Assembly: GCA_951800855.1 (NCBI GenBank)
Contig: CATOLC010000002.1
Span: 1-19,232, forward strand
DNA: 19,232 nucleotides
Direction of reading: 5' to 3'
Source: an uncultured Ruminococcus sp.
GTDB taxonomy: Bacteria > Bacillota > Clostridia > Oscillospirales > Acutalibacteraceae
Below the pieces are notes generated by a model, which searched no databases, was not told the origin of the DNA, and saw only the letters and a list, made by a program, of their open reading frames with translations. Position 1 is the first letter of the stretch. Each line of letters begins with the position of its first letter. A program made the translations under genes and the position numbers. Positions 1 through 6,569 of the stretch are shown piece by piece.

Positions 1-465
1 GCTCAGGGAAGTACAAACGTATTTACAAGCCACATAATTCAAGCGATTATGGATATTGGTTACGCCTTGCCTTATGGAATTTTGTTCGATAAGCTTTTTG
101 GAAAAAGTTTAGAGATTTCATTAAAATCAGAATACCCTTCAGTGCAAGAAGTTATTGAAAAAATACATGAAGCCAATGGACTGGCTATTCTTGCCCATCC
201 TAAACAATCAAATATTGAGGATAAAATAAATGATTTTATCGAAATGGGGCTTGATGGGATAGAAGTTTGGCATCCAACTGCCGATGAAAAAGCAATAGCA
301 AGCTTTTCTAAAATAGCCCTTGAAAATAACCTCTTAATGACTGGAGGCAGCGATTTCCACGGAATGTACTCTAAATGGATTCACACTTTAGGCTCTTATG
401 GTATCGCTGAGGATAAACTTAATGAAATGAGACAAAGAAAACAACAAATCTATAAAAAAATTTAA
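1..465 (+). CDS. PHP-domain phosphoesterase, 3' part only (5' end outside window)
   Basis: The reading frame is open from base 1 and ends at TAA 463-465, so only the C-terminal ~154 residues are present. The fragment starts in a TSHIIQAIMDIGY stretch, which matches the family's RPHIARAL..GY segment. It then carries the metal-site motifs AILAHP and GGSDFHG, separated by GLDGIEVWHP. These are the hallmarks of the PHP family, TrpH/YciV branch, whose members hydrolyse phosphoester bonds in nucleotides or oligonucleotides using two or three metal ions. The N-terminal HxHxxxSDG motif would lie upstream of the window. The physiological substrate (3',5'-nucleoside bisphosphate or short RNA) cannot be told from this fragment. 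An AT-only 9-bp hairpin (457-465/473-481) overlaps the stop codon but has no good T-tract, so I see no convincing terminator. Confidence 0.85.
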   Translation, partial: AQGSTNVFTSHIIQAIMDIGYALPYGILFDKLFGKSLEISLKSEYPSVQEVIEKIHEANGLAILAHPKQSNIEDKINDFIEMGLDGIEVWHPTADEKAIASFSKIALENNLLMTGGSDFHGMYSKWIHTLGSYGIAEDKLNEMRQRKQQIYKKI

Positions 466-554
466 TTCAAACTTAAATTTTAGTTCCTAAGAATCTTAAA
501 AACCATAAATAAAGGACAGAAAATTTCAATTATTAATAACTTTTCTTTACTAAA

Positions 555-715
555 TTAACGCAGGGAGTGCCATATGCGTTGATATAATAAAGTTAAATAT
601 ATAAAATCGGTTTTATTGAGTTGGCATTTAAAGAGGTGCTTTACGCTAAAATGCTTGCAGTATTTTTACCAATCTTTCAGTTATCATATCCTCTTTTAGA
701 GCACTCCCTTAACGT
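555..715. repeat. Inverted-repeat element flanked by TTAACG direct repeats
   Basis: A perfect 9-bp inverted repeat, AGGGAGTGC (562-570) and GCACTCCCT (701-709), encloses about 130 bases. TTAACG occurs just outside on both sides (555-560 and 709-714), like a target-site duplication. Inside are further pairings: AAAGAGG (631-636 region) with CCTCTTT (690-696), and an apical hairpin AAAATGC/GTATTTT with loop TTGCA near 650-665. No ORF and no transposase are present. It could be a short non-autonomous mobile element (MITE) or a rod-shaped structured RNA. I cannot match it to a known family by eye, and a 6S-like RNA remains possible. Confidence 0.45.
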
Positions 716-925
716 ATGTTATCTTGACTTTAATTTTTATTTTCCTTTATATATTTGTTTATATAATTAATAACTTCAAAAACTGAACAAATTTTTATAA
801 ATTTAATTAGTGGTGCTCTAAGAAACAACCCATCAGTTTGGCTCTTTTTAGGCGTTTTTAGGTTTGTTTTTTGTCGACATATAAAAATAAAGCCCCCTAA
901 AATTTTTAAATTTATTTGACTATAC

Positions 926-946
926 CAAAATGTTTAAAACATTTTG
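926..946. promoter_or_regulatory. Perfect 21-bp palindrome upstream of the cdaA promoter (possible operator)
   Basis: CAAAATGTTT, one central A, then AAACATTTTG: ten base pairs of perfect symmetry around base 936. It lies 15 bases upstream of the probable cdaA -35 box and overlaps the region just after a TTGACT hexamer (916-921). The odd-length symmetry resembles a binding site for a dimeric repressor. No regulator is known from the sequence, and AT-rich chance symmetry cannot be excluded. Confidence 0.4.
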
Positions 947-960
947 TGACAAAATTCCGC

Positions 961-988
961 TTGAATATTTAAAATATAGTGGTAAAAT
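961..988 (+). promoter_or_regulatory. Probable promoter of cdaA-cdaR
   Basis: TTGAAT (961-966), a 16-bp spacer, and TAAAAT (983-988) preceded by TGG, which makes an extended -10. Initiation would fall near 995, about 55 bases before the chosen cdaA ATG. This supports the shorter start, because the longer open frame beginning at 930 would start upstream of the transcript. Confidence 0.55.
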
Positions 989-1049
989 CATTTATATTAG
1001 GTATATTTCTTACATAAGCGAAAAGCTCATGTATGGAAGGAAGAAAATT

Positions 1050-1928
1050 ATGGATTTTTTAATGGGAATATGGCATACATCTGTAGGATTAATGAACACT
1101 TTTAAAATATCAGACGGTGTAGATATTCTTATAGTTGCATGTTTAATATATGGATTTATTAAATTAATTCAAGAAACAAGAGCAGAACAACTGGTAAAAG
1201 GGATTTTTATATTATTGATTGCTTATGCAATTTCAGAACAATTTAAACTTGGTATGCTTAGTACTTTGCTAAGCAATTTTTTCCAATTTAGCTTTCTAGC
1301 AATATTGGTCGTATTTCAACCAGAATTAAGAAGAGCACTTGAGCATTTAGGCAGAAGCAAAATCGGTAATTACTGGTCACTAAATTACATGATTGGAGAT
1401 GAGGATACATATATACAAAAAATAAGAAATGTAGCTAATACTATAGTAGATGCTGTATTGATTTTCCAAGAAGCAAAAGTTGGTGCACTAATTGTCTTTG
1501 AAAGAAAAACAAAACTCGGAGAAATAATAGACACCGGAACAGTAATTAAAGCTGAACCTTCAATTGAGTTAATATCAAACATCTTTTACAATAAAGCACC
1601 TCTGCATGATGGAGCTATGATAGTAAAAGATGGGCTATTTTATGCTGGTGGCTGTATCCTTCCCTTGACTAGAAATGAAAATTTAAGCAATGAATTAGGG
1701 ACAAGACACCGCGCCGCAATTGGAATTAGTGAAAATTCTGATGCTGTAGCAGTTGTTGTTTCTGAAGAAACAGGTAGCATTTCTATTGCTGTTAATGGAA
1801 AACTCAAGCAAGATTTTAACAAAGAAACTTTAAAGGAGACGCTTAATAATCTTCTTTTGCAAAACAATATCTCCTACAAAAGTTTTTTGGCAAATTTTAA
1901 AAAAAATAAAGACAATAATAAGGCATAA
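1050..1928 (+). CDS. cdaA: Diadenylate cyclase CdaA (c-di-AMP synthase)
   Basis: Membrane-bound diadenylate cyclase that joins two ATP into c-di-AMP, the second messenger controlling potassium, osmolyte and cell-wall homeostasis in Firmicutes. The 292-residue product has three hydrophobic segments near the N-terminus (VDILIVACLIYG, GIFILLIAYAI, FFQFSFLAILVVF), then the FQPELRRALE junction and the DAC domain. The catalytic DGA motif is at about residues 187-189 (APLHDGAMIV) and the ATP-binding RHR at about 219-221 (GTRHRAAIG). The ATG at 1050 has GGAAGGAAG six to nine bases upstream and gives the usual family length. The frame is open back to an ATG at 930, but those extra 40 residues lack CdaA similarity and precede the likely promoter. 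It is followed 34 bases later by cdaR. The usual third operon member, glmM, is not next to it. Confidence 0.95.
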   Translation: MDFLMGIWHTSVGLMNTFKISDGVDILIVACLIYGFIKLIQETRAEQLVKGIFILLIAYAISEQFKLGMLSTLLSNFFQFSFLAILVVFQPELRRALEHLGRSKIGNYWSLNYMIGDEDTYIQKIRNVANTIVDAVLIFQEAKVGALIVFERKTKLGEIIDTGTVIKAEPSIELISNIFYNKAPLHDGAMIVKDGLFYAGGCILPLTRNENLSNELGTRHRAAIGISENSDAVAVVVSEETGSISIAVNGKLKQDFNKETLKETLNNLLLQNNISYKSFLANFKKNKDNNKA

Positions 1929-1962
1929 ATTTGCCTTAATTTAGGAAACAAGGTGATTGCAG

Positions 1963-3249
1963 GTGAAAAAATACCTGGATTTATTTAGGGGAAAATTAAA
2001 TAGAGTAAACTTCAACAGGCTTTTTTACAATAATAAATTAATATTCTTATTTTCTGTATTAGTTTCCCTGGTAGTATGGATTGGTGTAAGTGCAGGCGAC
2101 TCTGACAGCACTCCTATAACTATATCCGATATACCTGTAAGCATAAGTCTTTCAGACAGTGCAATACAAGATGGGCTCAAAATATTCAGTGGGCAAAATA
2201 TAAAAGCTCAGATTGATATTACTGGAAACAAACTTATTGTCGGACAAGTCAGCAAAGACGACATATTAATTACAGTCCCTCAGGCAGCAAGCACAATAAC
2301 CTCTCCCGGAACATACACTTTAGAATTATCGGCCAAAAAAACTGGTCTTATCTCAAATTATGAATTTGCATCAAGTGTACAGCCTAATTTTGTGACAATA
2401 ATGGTAGATAGATACCGTGAAGCTGAATTTAATATCGAACCGGAAATTGATTTTTCTGCAAATCCAAATTATTTTTTAGGAGCTACAGTTCTGTCATCTT
2501 CAAAAGTAGTTCTTGCTGGACCTGAATCAGAAATTTCAAAGATAAAAAAGATTTGTGTAAAAGGACAAATTGAGCAAGAACTGCAAAGCACTTTTACAGC
2601 TAAATTTCCGCTCGTTATGTATGATGCATACGGAGAACAAATTATAAGCGAAACAATATCATCCACAGTAAAAGAAGTTGACATTACTATCCCTGTTTTA
2701 ATGAAAAAAAGTTTGTCTGTAAAACCAAATTTTCAACATATGCCGAAAGGTCTCAGCTTATATCCAGATATAGTTAAAATTGAACCTTCTACGCTCGAAA
2801 TCGCAGGACCGGAAGACCAAATTAGTGAAATTGATGTCATCGAGCTTGACCCCATAGATTTTAGTGAATTAAATGTACAAAAAAATAAAACAGATTTGCA
2901 GGTTAACCTTCCAAACGGATGCCGGAGCTTAAATAATATTTACTCCATAGAAGTCTCTATCAACACTACAGGATTTAAAGAACGGTCATTTTGGGTAGAC
3001 CAGATATCATTCTCTAATGTTCCTGAAGGGAAAACGGTCAAAGCATATACAGATAAGATAGAAGTAAAATTAGTTGGACCGTCTAACAGTATAAAATACA
3101 TGAATACAGAAAATATATCACTAGAAATAGATTTAGAAGGCAAAAGTGATTTAAGCGGAGCAATGGAAGTACCAGCCAAAATAACAGCGAAAAATTATAA
3201 TGATGTTTGGGCATATGGAAAATATTTAATCAATGTAGAAATTTCATAA
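1963..3249 (+). CDS. cdaR: CdaA regulatory protein CdaR (YbbR-domain protein)
   Basis: An extracytoplasmic regulator anchored by one N-terminal membrane helix that binds CdaA and modulates c-di-AMP synthesis. The product has a short basic cytoplasmic tail, a transmembrane segment at roughly residues 26-46 (LIFLFSVLVSLVVWIGVSAG), then about 380 residues of YbbR repeats. Repeat signatures include VVLAGPESEIS, LEIAGPEDQIS and VKLVGPSNSIK, each following a beta-rich stretch; about four repeats fit the length. The start is GTG at 1963: AGGTGA (1951-1956) lies six bases upstream, whereas the in-frame TTG at 1957 abuts that site directly. It lies in an operon with cdaA. No terminator is obvious after the stop at 3247-3249, where a new promoter begins almost at once. 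Confidence 0.9.
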   Translation: MKKYLDLFRGKLNRVNFNRLFYNNKLIFLFSVLVSLVVWIGVSAGDSDSTPITISDIPVSISLSDSAIQDGLKIFSGQNIKAQIDITGNKLIVGQVSKDDILITVPQAASTITSPGTYTLELSAKKTGLISNYEFASSVQPNFVTIMVDRYREAEFNIEPEIDFSANPNYFLGATVLSSSKVVLAGPESEISKIKKICVKGQIEQELQSTFTAKFPLVMYDAYGEQIISETISSTVKEVDITIPVLMKKSLSVKPNFQHMPKGLSLYPDIVKIEPSTLEIAGPEDQISEIDVIELDPIDFSELNVQKNKTDLQVNLPNGCRSLNNIYSIEVSINTTGFKERSFWVDQISFSNVPEGKTVKAYTDKIEVKLVGPSNSIKYMNTENISLEIDLEGKSDLSGAMEVPAKITAKNYNDVWAYGKYLINVEIS

Positions 3250-3255
3250 AAATAT

Positions 3256-3284
3256 TTGATTTTTTTAGTTTTAAGTGGTATTAT
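3256..3284 (+). promoter_or_regulatory. Promoter for the tail-anchored protein gene
   Basis: TTGATT (3256-3261), exactly 17 bases, then TATTAT (3279-3284): a good SigA-type match. It starts only seven bases after the cdaR stop and leaves a leader of about 80 bases before the ATG at 3374, so the downstream gene is probably not dependent on the cdaA-cdaR transcript alone. Confidence 0.6.
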
Positions 3285-3373
3285 TAAATATAAGCGCACT
3301 ATATATTTAAAATATTAATTATATTTCCGACCGCTGGATTTATCACAAGCAATTGTATAAAGGAGATGATTTT

Positions 3374-3847
3374 ATGAACACAAATGAGCCTCTAAAAGAT
3401 TTGACTCCAAACGAAAAAAAAATTGTAGATTTGCATAATAATAAAGAGTTCCAAAATGAAATCTCAGAAATCCAAAATAATATTAGTAGCACAGTAAAAG
3501 AGGACAGGATAAATAAAATTAAATCTATCTTGTCAAAAAAAGGTATAGAATATACGGACGAAGATGCTGAACTATTTAACCGGTTAATAGAATATGCAAC
3601 TGAAAAAAAGATAAAACTTGGTGTTACACAACTAAACGAAATTTCCGGCGGAAGTATGCCCGACCAAAAAGAAAATAACAGGACTCCCGGTCCTACTATA
3701 GAAGACCTAACAGGCGATACTACTATCTACGATCTTCCTGGTAATTCCAAACGGAAAGCAACGCTTATTTCATGGGCTATTTTGGGTACGGCTACGGCTG
3801 TCGGCTTTGCAGCTGGTGCAGGTTTTATGTACTTCTACAAAAAATAA
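3374..3847 (+). CDS. Unrecognised tail-anchored membrane protein (157 aa)
   Basis: I do not recognise this family. The ATG at 3374 has AAGGAGATGA six bases upstream, a strong Shine-Dalgarno; the frame extends seven codons further to an ATG without one. The protein is hydrophilic and highly charged for about 125 residues, probably helical up to about residue 90 (NKIKSILSKKGIEYT, LFNRLIEYATEKKI). A Pro/Thr-rich stretch follows, then SKRKA and a single hydrophobic C-terminal segment (WAILGTATAVGFAAGAGFMY) ending in FYKK. There is no signal peptide, so the likely topology is cytoplasmic with a C-terminal anchor. It has its own promoter, lies after cdaR and faces no other plus-strand gene of known role. 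The charged LPGNS before the anchor is not an LPXTG sortase signal. Confidence 0.8.
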   Translation: MNTNEPLKDLTPNEKKIVDLHNNKEFQNEISEIQNNISSTVKEDRINKIKSILSKKGIEYTDEDAELFNRLIEYATEKKIKLGVTQLNEISGGSMPDQKENNRTPGPTIEDLTGDTTIYDLPGNSKRKATLISWAILGTATAVGFAAGAGFMYFYKK

Positions 3848-3994
3848 TCCAGATATTATTATATTTTTATTTTTCTAAATTAATTTCATATACAAAAAAT
3901 TTAGTAGATTTTTCTTTTTTATATGCATGAAAATTTTTATTCCACTCTGACTCTAATATTAAACAAAAATAATTAAATACTATAAATTCAATAC

Positions 3995-4023
3995 TTGACA
4001 TTCATAGGGATAAATAATAGAAT
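3995..4023 (+). promoter_or_regulatory. Near-consensus SigA promoter
   Basis: TTGACA (3995-4000), a 17-base spacer, TAGAAT (4018-4023): the best-looking promoter in the window. Transcription would begin near 4030 and reads into the small ORF at 4148 after a leader of about 118 bases. The leader starts with a GAGGA/TCCTC hairpin (4037-4041/4053-4057). Confidence 0.65.
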
Positions 4024-4147
4024 TAATTATTAGTATGAGGAATCTTGTAGTATCCTCTAGAAATATAAAGAATTTTTTAATAAAGTTATTAAAAATTGGG
4101 GAATAATATTACTTCGCTAGACCAAGATAATACTGGGGTGATTGTTA

Positions 4148-4291
4148 TTGGGCAGAGAATCTGATGAGAAAAAAGATAGTAGTTCTTCCTTGGAGGAAGA
4201 CAAAAAAGTTGGTGCTGAAATATTAAATTCAATAGTAAAAAAGAAAATTTTAGAGTTCGTTGAAAAAATTCAAAACGACCGTGATAAATAA
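4148..4291 (+). CDS. Small ORF, 47 codons, unknown function
   Basis: A TTG at 4148 with GGGGTGA (4135-4141) about seven bases upstream opens a 47-codon frame ending at TAA 4289-4291. The product starts MGRESDEKKDSSSSLEEDKK and continues with an amphipathic, strongly charged helix (AEILNSIVKKKILEFVEKIQ) ending NDRDK. There is no membrane segment and no cysteine. Another in-frame TTG lies two codons upstream (4142). Support comes from the promoter at 3995-4023, the Shine-Dalgarno and the hairpin at 4358-4389 that would close the transcript. I know of no homologous family. The alternative is a regulatory RNA with a fortuitous frame. Confidence 0.5.
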   Translation: MGRESDEKKDSSSSLEEDKKVGAEILNSIVKKKILEFVEKIQNDRDK

Positions 4292-4357
4292 ATATAGGTA
4301 CTCAAATTTTATTGAATTTAAGTGGTGATTTTCATAAAAATATAATTAAATTAACTT

Positions 4358-4389
4358 CCCCCGATAAATTGTATTATATTTATTGGGGG
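4358..4389 (+). terminator. Strong hairpin between convergent genes
   Basis: CCCCCGATAAAT (4358-4369) pairs over all twelve positions with ATTTATTGGGGG (4378-4389; one G-T pair) around an 8-base loop. It lies between the plus-strand small ORF and the minus-strand sortase, where a two-way terminator is expected. Neither side has a long T-tract, so termination is inferred from position and stem strength. Confidence 0.5.
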
Positions 4390-4460
4390 ATAATTAAGAA
4401 TCCCTTATTATATTAGTTAGCATTGTCCCTCTTTTAAAAAGATAAAATATTGTATTTTAT

Positions 4461-5384
4461 TTAGTAAAGTTTATAGTCCTTAACCCAGTCTAATTTCCCA
4501 GTTTTATACGCATATTCAAAATCATCATACTTAGGTATTTCTCCCCCATATTTTTTATACCAGCATTCGGGCATCAATGGATTATCATTGGCTTTTATTT
4601 TATTCAAATCGACATTTTTGTCTTCATTAATTCTTACTTTCCTTGCAACTAATACAGTTCTAAAATCATCAAATTCATAAGAGCACGTGGATAAAGTTAT
4701 AATCTGGTCATCAGGACTAATATCCACTCCAGTATCAACTAAAGACCTGATTTTAAGTTGATAAATATAGTTTAAAAAACTCCTATCGTCACCAAAAGAA
4801 AAAGCAAGATAATTAAATATTTGTCCATGCTCAGGCTTTGTATTAGTTTTAAATATAGAAAATATTTTCCACTTATTTTCATAGCACTCAGGCGACTCAA
4901 AAGTTATTGTAGGACACGCTTTGCAAAAGTCTACATCTGAAAATTTTAATATTGCAGCAAACATTTGCCCATCTTTCATATGGTGACCATGCAAAAGGAT
5001 GTTTTTAGACTTTACCCCATCCTTACAGTTAGAATCTATAAATATGCTCCCGTATCTGGACTTGTTTTTTTCATAATCATGTTCTAAATAAAAAGTAGGA
5101 TTATCAGATTGAACTACTGGATAGTCAATAACTGTATTTTCAATTTTTATCCAGCCCTTTATATCGCTGTTTATTGTCTCTAACTCTTCAAATCTCTTTT
5201 TCAGAGCTATATCAGTATCTTTGTAATATAAAGTTTGTACTTTTTCATTTGATTCTCTATTAATATATGGGTCCACCACAGTTAATTTAGTTAAAGCACT
5301 AAGCGACATAAAAAAAACTATAGCTAAACTGAAAAACACAAATTTTCTTATTGACTTTTTCATTTTTTCACTACCATAACTCAT
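4461..5384 (-). CDS. srtB: Class B sortase
   Basis: A cysteine transpeptidase that attaches surface proteins to peptidoglycan on the outer face of the membrane. The 307-residue protein has an N-terminal membrane anchor (FVFFSLAIVFFMSLSAL, about residues 15-31), then the class B pattern: WIKIENTVIDYPVVQ, YGSIFIDSNC, catalytic His134 in LHGHHM, catalytic Cys234 in TLSTC and Arg242 in FRTVLVARK. About 60 residues follow the Arg, including NPLMPECWYKKYGG, a tail longer than that of classical SrtB. The ATG at 5384 is one base from the thiI stop, which suggests translational coupling; Met8 (5363) is an alternative start, and neither has a strong Shine-Dalgarno. No sorting-signal protein is encoded in the window, so its substrate is elsewhere. 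Its place at the end of a sulfur-transfer operon is unusual. Confidence 0.9.
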   Translation of the reverse strand: MSYGSEKMKKSIRKFVFFSLAIVFFMSLSALTKLTVVDPYINRESNEKVQTLYYKDTDIALKKRFEELETINSDIKGWIKIENTVIDYPVVQSDNPTFYLEHDYEKNKSRYGSIFIDSNCKDGVKSKNILLHGHHMKDGQMFAAILKFSDVDFCKACPTITFESPECYENKWKIFSIFKTNTKPEHGQIFNYLAFSFGDDRSFLNYIYQLKIRSLVDTGVDISPDDQIITLSTCSYEFDDFRTVLVARKVRINEDKNVDLNKIKANDNPLMPECWYKKYGGEIPKYDDFEYAYKTGKLDWVKDYKLY

Positions 5385-5385
5385 A

Positions 5386-6558
5386 TCATTGTTTTATATC
5401 TACTATATTTAGATTTTGCAACGCATCTTCTATAAGAATATCCCAATTTTCTTTGCTTTCTGCTGTTTCTACCTGTTCTTTCTTAGGCTTTGTTTTCGGA
5501 TGCTTAGGGACAAAAACTGTGCAACAATCCTCAAAAGGCTGTATAGAAATATCATACGTCCCTATTCTTTTTGATATAGTAATAATTTCCTCTTTATCCA
5601 TACCAATAAGAGGTCTGAACACGGGCATTGATACAGCGCAGTCCGTACAAACTATCGCCTCTAAAGTCTGGCTTGCCACCTGCCCTAAACTTTCTCCGGT
5701 TATTAATGCTGAACATCCTTCATTTAAAGCAATTTTTTCGGATATATTCATCATTATTCTTCTCATTATAAGTGTAAAAAATTCTTCTGGACAAACTTTT
5801 CGGATTTTTTCTTGTATTTTAGTAAATGGCACTATAAATAATTTTATATATCCTGAAAATTCAGATATTTTTTCTAAAAGTTCTATAACCTTTTTTTCTG
5901 CACGTATACTTGTATAAGGCGGACTTGCAAAGTGAACTGCCGTTAGTTTGATTCCTCTCTTAGCCATCATAAATGCTGCAACAGGGCTATCTATCCCTCC
6001 AGAAATCAATATCGCAGCGTTTCCACTAGAAGCTTTGGGTAGTCCTCCTATTCCCTTTTCAGCGCCATATCTTATATAAGCTCCTAAATCCCTGATTTCA
6101 ACTGTGACTGTTATGTCGGGATTATGTACATTTACCTTTAAATTAGGAAATTTTTGAAGAATAAACCATCCTATTTCTTTAGATATCTCCGGAGATGTCA
6201 TATAAAATTTTTTGTCTGACCGCTTGGCTTCAACCTTAAAAGTCTGCAAACTGCCTAAAATATCCCCTAAACTTTCAACTATTGTTTGTTTTATATCATC
6301 TAAATTTTTATCACATAAAAAAGCCCTCGACAAGCTTGATATTCCTAAAACTTTCTTTACTGACGGCAAAATATCGTCTATAGAAGAAGCATCGCTCAAG
6401 GGCTTTATTGATATTGTCGACTGCGAAAGTTTTACATCATAACTGCCAAAACTTTCTATCCGATTTTTAATATCATTTATAAGTTTGTGTTCAAAACTAC
6501 GTTTATTTAATCCTTTTAAAACAACTTCGCCAATTTTTATTAATATTACTTCCTTCAT
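5386..6558 (-). CDS. thiI: tRNA 4-thiouridine synthase ThiI
   Basis: This enzyme adenylates uridine 8 of tRNA and replaces its oxygen with sulfur; in many bacteria it also feeds thiazole synthesis. Its 390 residues comprise an N-terminal ferredoxin-like and THUMP region (about 1-165, with EVVLKGLNKRSFE and VEIRDLGAYIRY) and a PP-loop ATPase domain with SGGIDSP at 186-192. Further conserved blocks are ITGESLGQVASQT (286-298) and PFEDCCTVFVPKHPKT (341-356). It stops short of the C-terminal rhodanese domain found in the E. coli enzyme, as in Bacillus, so persulfide must be passed directly from a desulfurase. That partner is the adjacent upstream gene, 11 bases away. The ATG at 6558 is preceded by AGAGGTAATAAA, a clear Shine-Dalgarno. 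Confidence 0.94.
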   Translation of the reverse strand: MKEVILIKIGEVVLKGLNKRSFEHKLINDIKNRIESFGSYDVKLSQSTISIKPLSDASSIDDILPSVKKVLGISSLSRAFLCDKNLDDIKQTIVESLGDILGSLQTFKVEAKRSDKKFYMTSPEISKEIGWFILQKFPNLKVNVHNPDITVTVEIRDLGAYIRYGAEKGIGGLPKASSGNAAILISGGIDSPVAAFMMAKRGIKLTAVHFASPPYTSIRAEKKVIELLEKISEFSGYIKLFIVPFTKIQEKIRKVCPEEFFTLIMRRIMMNISEKIALNEGCSALITGESLGQVASQTLEAIVCTDCAVSMPVFRPLIGMDKEEIITISKRIGTYDISIQPFEDCCTVFVPKHPKTKPKKEQVETAESKENWDILIEDALQNLNIVDIKQ

Positions 6559-6569
6559 TTTATTACCTC

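Noticed and set aside
457..481. Terminator of the PHP gene
   Set aside because: The 9-bp stem consists only of A-T pairs, overlaps the stop codon and lacks a T-tract.
583..588. TATAAT inside the inverted-repeat element as a promoter
   Set aside because: No acceptable -35 hexamer 16-18 bases upstream.
623..639. Sigma-54 promoter (GG...GC) in the inverted-repeat element
   Set aside because: The GG to GC spacing is 13 bases rather than the required 10.
466..929. c-di-AMP (ydaO) or other known riboswitch upstream of cdaA
   Set aside because: None of the conserved core motifs could be recognised; only the alternative pairings reported above are seen.
930..1049. A 40-codon N-terminal extension of CdaA from ATG 930
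   Set aside because: It has no Shine-Dalgarno, no family similarity and would start upstream of the likely promoter; ATG 1050 has both a good ribosome-binding site and normal length.
3374..3847. Tail-anchored protein as substrate of the nearby class B sortase
   Set aside because: It lacks a signal peptide, and LPGNS is not a proper sorting motif for class B or LPXTG sortases.
4442..4460. AT-only palindrome ATAAAATA/TATTTTAT after the sortase stop as terminator
   Set aside because: No G-C pairs and no T-tract on the relevant strand; the hairpin at 4358-4389 is a better candidate.
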